Shown: positions 1-9,640 of the stretch, piece after piece
Numbering within the stretch: position 1 is the first letter of the stretch
Layout of the letters: each line of letters opens with the position of its first letter
NCBI GenBank assembly: GCA_004151065.3
Contig: NWUY0300047793.1
Span: 9,463 to 23,872 of the forward strand
Length of the DNA stretch: 14,410 nt
Direction: 5' to 3'
Source of the DNA: Larix sibirica
Lineage: Eukaryota > Streptophyta > Pinopsida > Pinales > Pinaceae
Made by a program: the position numbers and the translations under genes
Notes under the pieces: model-generated
What the model saw: only the letters and a program-made list of their open reading frames with translations
What the model was told of the DNA's origin: nothing
Database searches by the model: none

Positions 1-554
1 AAAGATTTAGAGGTTAAAAGAAAATTAAGATATTACAAGGAGGTCATTAACCCTAATCTAGAATATCAAAAGCATCTCTATGTTTTAACTAGAGTAAAGA
101 AGAATATTGATGTCTCTAAAAGAAGAACAAAATATCATGANGACGAGAAGGATTTAGAGGGTAAAAGAAAGTTAATATATTACAAGGAAGTCATTAATCC
201 TCATCTGGAATATCAAATGTACCTCTCTATCTTAACTAGATCAAAGAAGAATATTAGTATATCCAAGATAAGAACGAAGTCCCATGAGCTTTATAGCAAA
301 CATGACACTGGACAATTCCTAAAATTCCATGGGAGGAAAGGATTTTCCAGCTATGTGATTCCATTAGCATTGAGGACGAATCTCAGTTTCTTCTAGAGTG
401 CCCTATGTAAACCCACATTCAATCGCAATTTCCTAATCTTTGCTACAACTCTAATCTCCATGATCTTCTAACTTATCAAAACTATGGGATCCTCAAAACG
501 CTTCTTTCTTAACTTTTCCATCATAGAAATCAAATTTTATAAAAATCCAAGTAA
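1..554 (+). pseudogene. Decayed 3' end of an unrecognised coding sequence, possibly the C-terminus of a non-LTR retrotransposon ORF
   Basis: Frame 1 is open from base 1 to a TAG at 394-396 and reads through two similar 49-residue blocks containing YYKEVINP. Near 304-311 a one-base slip moves the sense into frame 3, which continues as WTIPKIPWEERIFQLCDS, then IEDESQFLLECP, to a TAA at 408-410 where the context suggests a lost Tyr. Frame 3 then runs past two more TAA codons (510-512, 540-542) to the likely true stop TAA at 552-554. The LC...EDE..FLLECP pattern resembles the zinc-binding stretch downstream of RT in some non-LTR elements. Here the first Cys of CxxC is Phe and the expected His is Gln. 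The start lies outside the window. I do not recognise the family with certainty; a decayed host gene is the alternative. The equivalent tail beginning at 4301 keeps Gln codons where this copy has the TAAs at 510 and 540. Confidence 0.6.
4..297 (+). repeat. In-frame tandem duplication, 2 x 147 bp (49 codons)
   Basis: The unit starting gatttagagg at 4-150 is repeated at 151-297. The copies have diverged but the spacing is exactly 147 bp, so both stay in frame 1. Each encodes KDLE.KRKL..YYKEVINP..LEYQ, followed by a basic stretch ending in RTK.H. The second unit joins directly to the downstream Cys-rich part, so the first is the likelier extra copy. An ambiguous base (n) lies at 141 inside the first unit. 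Confidence 0.8.
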
Positions 555-813
555 TTCCTTTCGCTTTTCTTAAGGTCTGATATACCAATGGGTCTGAGGG
601 GACGATAATAATCATCATCATCATCATCAATTTGATATTTCCAAAGGACAATGGAATTTTTTACCCACTTCTTATCTATTATCAAATTGTAACTTTAACT
701 TTGGACTATGTACAACTATTAAATTAAAACATTTATAAATCGTTAGATTAAACTATTTCAAGTTTTGCAATTAAGAGGGCATTGAATTAAAAGGTGAATG
801 AAAAATCCAAGAT
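555..813. other. Spacer between upstream pseudogene and LINE ORF1, with an (atc)6 microsatellite
   Basis: This is AT-rich, stop-filled sequence with no coding potential. It contains (atc)6 at 611-628. The counterpart at 4372-4645 has (atc)6 at 4425-4442 and an extra 15 bp near 4507-4521 that duplicates a tcaaattg motif. The LINE's 5' untranslated region must begin somewhere in this stretch, but I cannot place the boundary: no target-site duplication is visible. Confidence 0.5.
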
Positions 814-2406
814 ATGGAGTCTTTTGAAAACAAGGAATTTCGAGAATTTCATTTCTTAAATGAAAAGAAGTATTTATTGACACATGGAAAGGGTTGTATT
901 GCAAGCAGACACATCTCCATGACATCATCTTTGGAGACTAAATTCAATTCATGTCTTTCTCCCTCAAGAAGGTTTGTAGAAGAGCTACAAGAGATTGGGT
1001 ATGCTTTTGATGGAGTGTTAAATGATGGTAGAGAACAAGAGGGTTTAGCTAAAGGAGAGGACCAGATATATGCTTCTGGAGCTAAGCAGAAAATATATTG
1101 CTCAAATAGTAAAAAAAAGAATAAAAGGCATAAAATAAAATTGGTTAAAAAATAGGATGATGTGAATATGACAGTAGGGGAGGAAATTTGTGTTGAAAAT
1201 ATCCTTGAGTTTACTAGGAAAACTCTAATAGGAAGATTCGTCGGAGTTAGGATTTCAGAATCTTCCCTGAAGGATTGGATGGAAAGGACATGGGAACCCA
1301 TTCTTCATTATTGCTCATCTTTTTATATAATGACCAGAGGGTGGCTGAGTTTCAAAATTCAAACAGAAGAGGACACTGCGAATTTTTTGAAGGAGTATTG
1401 GATGTGGGGGAAGAGTTTGTTAAATCTTAAACTTTGGAATCCTTGTTCTGATATCAGGAGGGAGTCCATAAGGATGGTACCTGTCTGGGTAAAAATTCTT
1501 GGACTTCCCATAGAGTTATAGAATTATAAATTCTTAACAAATGTGGGAAATAAAGTGGGAATTACATTATATGTTGACGGGACATATAAGTTTCATTCTA
1601 TGAGAATGATAGAAAAGGTTCTAATCTCTGTCGATTTGAATGAAGGGATCCCAAAATCCATTGATATAGAATTTGGAAACCTGATACTGAAGCAAACCCT
1701 AGATTATGTAAATATTCTATTCAGGTGTGCAAGATGCCATAATTATGGTCATATTGTAAATGAGTTCAAGTTACCCTTCAAGAAGAAGATATGGGATCGG
1801 AAGGAGCTTTCGCCATCAAGGATTTCTCTTAGGGTCGAAGTAGTGGAGGGAATTGAAAATATGATAGAAGAAAGGTTGAAGCCTATTGGAGAAATTGATA
1901 TAGGTGAAAGGGAAATGTCTTCAATAGAAGAGAGTAAAAAAATTTCACAGGAGCTGAAAGAGGTTAGCATCCAAGAAGAACCGGTAGAGCTCAAAAGTAT
2001 CGATGAAGAAATTATCTCAAGGTTGACTGTGAAGGAGATACATGATTTACCAAGTAAGTCTATTTTCACTGAAAAAGGGGATAATCTTTTACAAAAACTG
2101 AATAAATCCATAAATATTATTCCATCTCTATCACAAGAAATTAATGATAAAATTTTGGTAGAGGAGGGTTTTATCAGTCCCGTGGCTAGAAAATCTCTTA
2201 GAATCCATAAAAGACTAATAAGAGGGTAGTCACCAAGAGGATTAAAATCGGATTGTATTGACCTTCCTGGGGTGAAATGGGATGACAGTAATCCCTATGC
2301 TCTTAGATGCAAAGATTCTCATGGGATGGAAGGAGTCATTGATTCAGTAGGGCTAGGGTTTATAACTCTGGTAAAAGGAAAAAAAAGGTTGTTTAAGTTC
2401 AAATAA
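814..2406 (+). pseudogene. LINE ORF1 (DUF4283-type domain and zinc knuckle), copy A, interrupted by in-frame stops
   Basis: One reading frame runs from ATG 814 to TAA 2404-2406 and is broken only by TAG at 1153-1155, 1519-1521 and 2227-2229. There are no frameshifts, so what look like separate small ORFs are one gene of about 530 codons. If the TAG at 2227 is the authentic end, it is 471 codons. The stop at 1519 falls in GLPIEL-stop-NYKFL, where this family usually has Trp. The DUF4283-like region covers roughly residues 125-235 (ENILEF through GLPIEL). The zinc knuckle at 1726-1767 is C-x2-C-x4-H-x4-F; the last ligand should be Cys but is Phe. The C-terminal half is charged and low in complexity, as usual for ORF1. 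In life the protein would bind LINE RNA. Function is lost unless stops are read through. Confidence 0.9.
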
Positions 2407-2500
2407 AAGGTAGGTTTTGAAAATTAAAAATACATACCAAGTTTCCAATCAATCGCTTAGAGATAACCCATGAACAATGTTCTAAAATTAATTTTTTATC

Positions 2501-4298
2501 ATTAAGCTCTCGAGGTTGGCCAAAAACCAAAGAAATTTGGCATTGGTTAGATTAGTGGGTTTACATTTTCTTGATGTTATAGTTTTTCAAGAAACTATAT
2601 GCAATGGTGAAATATTGGTAGAAATTTTGAATCAGATGCTGAAGGAATGGGTTTTTATCTGGTTTGATGGAAGAGGCTTGTCGGGTGGTTTATTGAGAAA
2701 GAAGATTTGGATATTTTAAACTATTTCTCCGTACTGTCAGGCCTTGGAACTACTTTTAAAAACCAAGAACTTAATCTTCCATTCACATTATTAAATCTCT
2801 ATGGACCTTATAGTGAGAAACTAGATTTTTGAAAAAGATTGTTTGGACTAAATTTGTTAAATGACTTGCCTGTTTTGATAGCTGGGGATCTTAATTTTAC
2901 TTTGAATGGAAGAGAGGTTTGGGGGGCAAGGGCTAGACCGGATCCACTTCAAGGTTTTTTTCAATTTTAGATGGAATCTTTAGACCTTTATGACATTGAA
3001 CCCACTGAAATCAAACCTACTTGGTTTAATAAATGAGTGGGGGAAGGTGCAATGGCAAAGAGACTAGATAGATTCATCATGTCAAGATATATTATGCGGA
3101 AAGTTGAGAGATCTAGATCATGGAGGGTAACATGAGGAGGCTCAAATCATTTGCCTATTTTATTTTGGATGGACAAAGGTGAGAAGAAACCATAAGCTCC
3201 TTACATATTTAATCCCTACTACTTAGATAATATTTACTATGTAAATCTTATTAGAGCAAATTGGAAATCATATGATGCAAATCTGAATCTGTCACATAGC
3301 CGACAATTTGCAAATGCTTTAACAGGGGTGAAAAAAATTTCAATTGAATGTTCTATGAATCATATGAAAAGCAGGGAAAAGAGATTAAAGGAAACATAGA
3401 ATAAGATTGAGGACATATATTCAAAAGAGATAGGTGTTATTGGAGAGGTGAATCTTCAATTTCTTGCAGATTTGGAGTGAACCAAAAATGGCATTCTCAA
3501 AGAAAAAGAAGCATAGGAAAGAATGAAAAGTTGTGTTGTATGGCTGAAATTTGCAAATCAAATAAAAGGAAGAAATACAATTTCAGAGATATCCAAGAAT
3601 GATGGTGAAAATGTAAGAGATTTTGATTAGTTAGCAAAGGAGGGATTGAATTATTTCAAAAAGATGTATACAGATCCTGAGAGAAATAAATTTAGTTGAG
3701 ATAGTTCATTCTTGTTCACTCTTTCCTAAATCGATAAATGAAAATGGAAATGAGACTCTCTTTGCTCCAGTCACTTTAGAAGAACTAGAATCTACTTTGG
3801 GGAAGGAAAAGAAGGATAAGAGTCCAGGTCCGGATAGGTGGACCTCATAATTTTTTATTTCCTTCTTTGATTTAATGGGTTCTGATTTGCTAAGAGTTAT
3901 TGAAGAAACACAAATTTCAAGAAGGTTATATCCCTGTTTTAACTCTACTTTTACAGTCCTTATCCCAAAAGTAGACAATCCTAGTTCTTTTGGGTATTTT
4001 AGACAAATCTCTTTAAGCAATGCTCTTTATAAAATTATCTCTAAGATAATTGTTGAAAGAATAAAACCTTTTCTTTCAGCGAATATATCGACAGAACAAC
4101 TCGGTTTCTTAGAAGGGAGACATATTCATGATGCAGTGGGAACATCACAAGAATTATTGCATACCATCAAGAGTAAAGCAATGACTGCAAAGGTTATTAA
4201 AATTGACCTTTCAAAGGTATATGACCGCACTTGTTGGTTATATTTAAGGTTTATTCTTATCTAGATTGGAGTTTCAATGGAAATGGTTAACTAGATCT
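2501..4298 (+). pseudogene. LINE ORF2, endonuclease and first half of reverse transcriptase, copy A (truncated, broken)
   Basis: The endonuclease starts in frame 2 (RLAKNQRNLALVRL, then DVIVFQET with the catalytic-type Glu, then GLSGGLL). Near 2665-2715 it slips to frame 1, continuing through LYGP, AGDLNFTLNGREVWG, KRLDRF and SNHLPI, where SDH would be usual. Frame 1 has ten stops: TGA at 2830, 3034, 3133, 3478, 3697; TAG at 2968, 3397, 3514, 3628; TAA at 3193. Near 3700-3720 the sense returns to frame 2 for the RT: SPGPDRW, IPKVDNPSSFGYFR, YKIISKII, EQLGFLEGRHIHDAVG, and motif A as KIDLSKVYDR near 4198-4227. Stops at 3848 (TAA), 4262 and 4292 (both TAG) follow. The copy ends at the N gap before RT motifs B and C. 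It would have nicked DNA and primed reverse transcription. Confidence 0.9.
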
Positions 4299-4300
4299 NN
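4299..4300. other. Assembly gap (two N) at the copy A / copy B boundary
   Basis: Two undetermined bases sit exactly between the last base of copy A and the first base of copy B. This is the expected place for a scaffold join. A single ambiguous base also occurs at 141. Confidence 0.9.
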
Positions 4301-4371
4301 ATGGGATCCTCGGAACGCTTCTTTCTCAACTTTTTCATCATAGGAAACAAATTTTACAAAAATCCAAGTAA
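4301..4371 (+). pseudogene. Last 23 codons of the upstream pseudogene, copy B
   Basis: Reading from ggg at 4303 gives GILGTLLSQLFHHRKQILQ and three further residues before TAA at 4369-4371. It corresponds to 486-554, where the two Gln codons at 4327 and 4357 are TAA. This copy keeps the older, uninterrupted reading, which supports the view that the 1-554 segment was once coding. The rest of the gene would lie to the left of the N gap and is not present for this copy. Confidence 0.6.
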
Positions 4372-4645
4372 TTCCTTTCGCTTTTCTTAAGGCCCGATAG
4401 AACAATGGGTCTCAGTGGACGTTAATCATCATCATCATCATCATAAATTTGATATTTCCAAATGACAAAGGCATTTTTTACCCACTTCTTATCTATTATC
4501 AAATTGTTTTTTGTCAAATTGTAACTTTAAATTTGGACTTTGTACAACTATTAAATTAAAACATTTCTAAATTTTTAGATTAAACTATTTCAAGTTTTGC
4601 AATTAAAAGGGCATTGAATTAAAAGGTGACTGAAAAATCCAAGAT
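4372..4645. other. Spacer upstream of LINE ORF1, copy B
   Basis: Diverged counterpart of 555-813. It holds (atc)6 at 4425-4442 and a 15-bp insertion near 4507-4521 absent from copy A. No coding potential. Confidence 0.5.
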
Positions 4646-6238
4646 ATGGAGTCTTTCGAAAACAACGAATTTCGAGAATTTTATTTCTTAAATGAAAAGA
4701 AGTATTTATTAACACGTGGAAAGGGTTGTATTGCAAGCAAACACATATCCATGACATCGTCTTTGGAGACTAAATTCAATTCATGTCTTTCTCCCTCAAG
4801 AAGGTTTGTAGAAGAGCTACAAGAGATTGGGTATGCTTTTGATGGAGTGTTAAATGATGGTAGAGAACAAGAGGGTTTAGCTAAAGGAGAGGACCAGATA
4901 TATGCTTCTGGAGCTAAGCAGAAAATATATTGCTCAAATAGTAAAAAAAAGAATAAAAGGCATAAAATAAAATTGGTTAAAAAATAGGATGATGTGAATA
5001 TGACAGTAGGGGAGGAAATTTGTGTTGAAAATATCCTTGAGTTTACTAGGAAAACTCTAATAGGAAGATTCGTCGGAGTTAGGATTTCAGAATCTTCCCT
5101 GAAGGATTGGATGGAAAGGACATGGGAACCCATTCTTCATTATTGCTCATCTTTTTATATAATGACCAGAGGGTGGCTGAGTTTCAAAATTCAAACAGAA
5201 GAGGACACTGCGAATTTTTTGAAGGAGTATTGGATGTGGGGGAAGAGTTTGTTAAATCTTAAACTTTGGAATCCTTGTTCTGATATCAGGAGGGAGTCCA
5301 TAAGGATGGTACCTGTCTGGGTAAAAATTCTTGGACTTCCCATAGAGTTATAGAATTATAAATTCTTAACAAATGTGGGAAATAAAGTGGGAATTACATT
5401 ATATGTTGACGGGACATATAAGTTTCATTCTATGAGAATGATAGAAAAGGTTCTAATCTCTGTCGATTTGAATGAAGGGATCCCAAAATCCATTGATATA
5501 GAATTTGGAAACCTGATACTGAAGCAAACCCTAGATTATGTAAATATTCTATTCAGGTGTGCAAGATGCCATAATTATGGTCATATTGTAAATGAGTTCA
5601 AGTTACCCTTCAAGAAGAAGATATGGGATCGGAAGGAGCTTTCGCCATCAAGGATTTCTCTTAGGGTCGAAGTAGTGGAGGGAATTGAAAATATGATAGA
5701 AGAAAGGTTGAAGCCTATTGGAGAAATTGATATAGGTGAAAGGGAAATGTCTTCAATAGAAGAGAGTAAAAAAATTTCACAGGAGCTGAAAGAGGTTAGC
5801 ATCCAAGAAGAACCGGTAGAGCTCAAAAGTATCGATGAAGAAATTATCTCAAGGTTGACTGTGAAGGAGATACATGATTTACCAAGTAAGTCTATTTTCA
5901 CTGAAAAAGGGGATAATCTTTTACAAAAACTGAATAAATCCATAAATATTATTCCATCTCTATCACAAGAAATTAATGATAAAATTTTGGTAGAGGAGGG
6001 TTTTATCAGTCCCGTGGCTAGAAAATCTCTTAGAATCCATAAAAGACTAATAAGAGGGTAGTCACCAAGAGGATTAAAATCGGATTGTATTGACCTTCCT
6101 GGGGTGAAATGGGATGACAGTAATCCCTATGCTCTTAGATGCAAAGATTCTCATGGGATGGAAGGAGTCATTGATTCAGTAGGGCTAGGGTTTATAACTC
6201 TGGTAAAAGGAAAAAAAAGGTTGTTTAAGTTCAAATAA
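4646..6238 (+). pseudogene. LINE ORF1 (DUF4283-type domain and zinc knuckle), copy B, interrupted by in-frame stops
   Basis: Same structure as the copy A gene: one frame from ATG 4646 to TAA 6236-6238, broken by TAG at 4985-4987, 5351-5353 and 6059-6061. The first ~38 residues differ from copy A at four positions (Lys/Asn, His/Tyr, His/Arg, Arg/Lys); after that the two are identical. The zinc knuckle again lacks its last Cys: C-x2-C-x4-H-x4-F at 5558-5599. Identical stops in both copies mean the inactivating changes predate the duplication, or that this is one locus assembled twice. Confidence 0.9.
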
Positions 6239-7534
6239 AAGGTAGGTTTTGAAAATTAAAAATACATACCAAGTTTCCAATCAATCGCTTAGAGATAACC
6301 CATGAACAATGTTCTAAAATTAATTTTTTATCATTAAGCTCTCGAGGTTGGCCAAAAACCAAAGAAATTTGGCATTGGTTAGATTAGTGGGTTTACATTT
6401 TCTTGATGTTATAGTTTTTCAAGAAACTATATGCAATGGTGAAATATTGGTAGAAATTTTGAATCAGATGCTGAAGGAATGGGTTTTTATCTGGTTTGAT
6501 GGAAGAGGCTTGTCGGGTGGTTTATTGAGAAAGAAGATTTGGATATTTTAAACTATTTCTCCGTACTGTCAGGCCTTGGAACTACTTTTAAAAACCAAGA
6601 ACTTAATCTTCCATTCACATTATTAAATCTCTATGGACCTTATAGTGAGAAACTAGATTTTTGAAAAAGATTGTTTGGACTAAATTTGTTAAATGACTTG
6701 CCTGTTTTGATAGCTGGGGATCTTAATTTTACTTTGAATGGAAGAGAGGTTTGGGGGGCAAGGGCTAGACCGGATCCACTTCAAGGTTTTTTTCAATTTT
6801 AGATGGAATCTTTAGACCTTTATGACATTGAACCCACTGAAATCAAACCTACTTGGTTTAATAAATGAGTGGGGGAAGGTGCAATGGCAAAGAGACTAGA
6901 TAGATTCATCATGTCAAGATATATTATGCGGAAAGTTGAGAGATCTAGATCATGGAGGGTAACATGAGGAGGCTCAAATCATTTGCCTATTTTATTTTGG
7001 ATGGACAAAGGTGAGAAGAAACCATAAGCTCCTTACATATTTAATCCCTACTACTTAGATAATATTTACTATGTAAATCTTATTAGAGCAAATTGGAAAT
7101 CATATGATGCAAATCTGAATCTGTCACATAGCCGACAATTTGCAAATGCTTTAACAGGGGTGAAAAAAATTTCAATTGAATGTTCTATGAATCATATGAA
7201 AAGCAGGGAAAAGAGATTAAAGGAAACATAGAATAAGATTGAGGACATATATTCAAAAGAGATAGGTGTTATTGGAGAGGTGAATCTTCAATTTCTTGCA
7301 GATTTGGAGTGAACCAAAAATGGCATTCTCAAAGAAAAAGAAGCATAGGAAAGAATGAAAAGTTGTGTTGTATGGCTGAAATTTGCAAATCAAATAAAAG
7401 GAAGAAATACAATTTCAGAGATATCCAAGAATGATGGTGAAAATGTAAGAGATTTTGATTAGTTAGCAAAGGAGGGATTGAATTATTTCAAAAAGATGTA
7501 TACAGATCCTGAGAGAAATAAATTTAGTTGAGAT

Positions 7535-8719
7535 AGTTCATTCTTGTTCACTCTTTCCTAAATCGATAAATGAAAATGGAAATGAGACTCTCTTTGCTCC
7601 AGTCACTTTAGAAGAACTAGAATCTACTTTGGGGAAGGAAAAGAAGGATAAGAGTCCAGGTCCGGATAGGTGGACCTCATAATTTTTTATTTCCTTCTTT
7701 GATTTAATGGGTTCTGATTTGCTAAGAGTTATTGAAGAAACACAAATTTCAAGAAGGTTATATCCCTGTTTTAACTCTACTTTTACAGTCCTTATCCCAA
7801 AAGTAGACAATCCTAGTTCTTTTGGGTATTTTAGACAAATCTCTTTAAGCAATGCTCTTTATAAAATTATCTCTAAGATAATTGTTGAAAGAATAAAACC
7901 TTTTCTTTCAGCGAATATATCGACAGAACAACTCGGTTTCTTAGAAGGGAGACATATTCATGATGCAGTGGGAACATCACAAGAATTATTGCATACCATC
8001 AAGAGTAAAGCAATGACTGCAAAGGTTATTAAAATTGACCTTTCAAAGGTATATGACCGCACTTGTTGGTTATATTTAAGGTTTATTCTTATCTAGATTG
8101 GAGTTTCAATGGAAATGGTTAACTAGATCTGGGCATGTATGACTACAGTAACTTTTGTAGTAGTTATAAATGGAGTAGCTTCTAAGTTTTTCATCCCCTC
8201 AAGAGGATTAAGGAAAGGGTGCCCAATGTCCTTGTACCAATTTCTACTTGTTATGAGGGACTCAACGGATCTCTACAGATGGAAAAAAATAACAAAAGAA
8301 TCCAAGGAATCACTTTCAAGGTAGAGGTAAGTGTCACACATATTCTTTTTGTTGATGATCTTTTGTTGTTCCTAGGTGATAATGCAGAGGAAGAACAAGT
8401 TGTAAATAAAATCTTAGACAGTTTCAGCTTATCGATGGGGATGTTGGTAAAGTTTGAAAAATCAACCTGCAACTACAATGCCATTAAAGAGCAAGCTCTG
8501 CAGTCGTTTAAATATTTTATTTTGATGGATCAATATGAGCTAACAATGGGGTTTAAATATCTAGGGTTTCATTTGAAACCAAATAACTACTGCAAAAATG
8601 ATTGGGCTTGGATAATCACAAAAGTGGAAACACGAATCAGTTTTTGGTGTAATAGGTTCTTATCAAGAGGTGGTAAGGTTACCTTGATAAATGTTGTACT
8701 AAATGCAATCCCTGTGTAA
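7535..8719 (+). other. Reverse transcriptase domain of LINE ORF2, copy B
   Basis: The fingers and palm carry RT_nLTR-like landmarks: PGPDRW, IPKVDNPSSFGYFR, YKIISKII, GFLEGRHIHDAVG and KIDLSKVYDR with the first catalytic Asp. After stops at 8094 and 8124 come SRGLRKGCPMS (usually RQGCPLSP) and, in the next frame, HILFVDDLLLF with both catalytic Asp, where plant LINEs often have FADD. KYLGFHLKPN follows. All three catalytic Asp codons survive, but they lie in different frames separated by stops. Confidence 0.9.
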
Positions 8720-9449
8720 TGGATGATCAGAGCACACATTCCAATAGGAGTTCTAAACAAGTTGAGGAAGACCTTTTTTAATTTTTTATGGTGTGGAAAA
8801 TCAGGGACATGAATTCATTGGACGGCATGGAATCAAATTTCTATACCAAAAGAAACTGGAGGTTGGGGATTAAAGGAATTAAACAGCTTTGGAAGGTCAT
8901 TAGCTGCTATACTAGTCTGGAATCTAATAATGAATGAAGGAAAATGGAAAACAATACTGGAAAAAAAAATATCGACAAGGAAGAGATTTTATAAAATGGA
9001 TACGAACATCGATTAAAAGCTTCAAAGGGGATTTTATGTTTTGGAAAGCAATAAATATGGATTTCCCAATGATTGGTGACTTATTCGCATGGAAAGTGGG
9101 TATAGAATTGTAGGTTCTTTTAGGAGAGGACAAAATTATGGGATGCAGACCTGAGATCAAATTATCTCATGGAATGATAAAATATTTAAATGATAAAGGG
9201 ATTTATAAGGTGAACGAGGTTGCAAATCCAACAACAAACGATGGTTTGATCCAAGCCTGGGTTACAATGGAGGCATTGCAACTAAATGAAGTCTGGAATA
9301 AGGAGTGGAAAAAATGGAAATTAGAAATGCAAAAGGGATTCATAACCCTCTCAGAGGAACCATATTCGTTGATATGGAAAGAAACAAAGAGGGAGGAAGG
9401 TATACAGTTCAAATGGAACAATCTGATAATTCAAAGAAATTGGTAGTTG

Positions 9450-9640
9450 ACTGATTTGTGGAAGGTACTAGGTCCCCACAAGAGAAAAATATTTATGTGG
9501 CTGATTCTAGAAGGAAAAATCCTGACCTGGGATAACTTAAGCACTAGGAATATAATGGGCCAAGCATATGTATGTTATGCATGAGTAATGAAGAAACATA
9601 TGAGCACATATTCATAAACTGTACTTTCTCAAAACAAGTT
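9450..9640 (+). other. zf-RVT-type zinc-binding linker of LINE ORF2
   Basis: The sequence LWKVLGPHKRKIFMW, then GKILTWDNLSTRN, matches the conserved segment between RT and RNase H in plant LINEs. After a frameshift near 9555-9565 it continues as CMLCMSNEETYEHIFINC followed by QVW. All four expected zinc ligands (C-x2-C, H, C) are present in that second frame. Confidence 0.85.

Larger units (their letters stand above)
484..4298 (+). repeat. Copy A of a 3.8-kb duplicated segment (partner 4301-8130)
   Basis: Aligns over its whole length with 4301-8130. The offset is 3817 at the start and 3832 after three small indels. Bases 484-927 differ from the partner at about 32 positions by hand count. 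Bases 928-4298 show no difference that I can find. The copy ends exactly at the N gap, inside the RT domain. Confidence 0.95.
814..4298 (+). mobile_element. L1-type plant LINE, copy A, 3' end cut off at the sequence gap
   Basis: The order ORF1 (DUF4283-type plus CCHC knuckle), endonuclease and RT is that of plant L1-type LINEs. Everything 3' of RT motif A is missing because the sequence breaks at 4299. Upstream and downstream limits cannot be set from this copy. It is non-autonomous and decayed, with stops and frameshifts in both ORFs. Confidence 0.9.
4301..8130 (+). repeat. Copy B of the 3.8-kb duplicated segment (partner 484-4298)
   Basis: Begins with the same word as copy A at 484 and follows it to 8130. 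From 4760 to 8130 (3371 bp) it appears identical to 928-4298. Beyond 8130 the LINE continues without interruption, so copy B is joined to the rest of the element and copy A is not. Confidence 0.95.

Noticed and set aside
4-297. Possible CRISPR or satellite array from the repeats at the left edge
   Set aside because: There are only two units, of 147 bp with no spacers, and they are in frame with a coding sequence.
849-1301. Minus-strand ORF of 150 codons (and its copy at 4681-5133)
   Set aside because: It is antisense to LINE ORF1, which has recognisable domains; it has no motif of its own and is a shadow.
1749-2111. Minus-strand ORF of 120 codons (and its copy at 5581-5943)
   Set aside because: Antisense to the charged C-terminal part of LINE ORF1. 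Its Ser-rich look comes from reading Glu- and Lys-rich codons in reverse.
3706-4020. Minus-strand ORF of 104 codons (and its copy at 7538-7852)
   Set aside because: Antisense to the RT domain, which is clearly identified on the plus strand.
484-8130. Two independent LINE insertions side by side
   Set aside because: The shared flank upstream of ORF1 and identical internal stops show that both copies descend from one insertion, or are one locus assembled twice.
8924-9160. Minus-strand ORF of 78 codons, and the one at 9203-9421
   Set aside because: Both are antisense to the LINE connection region and have no recognisable motif.
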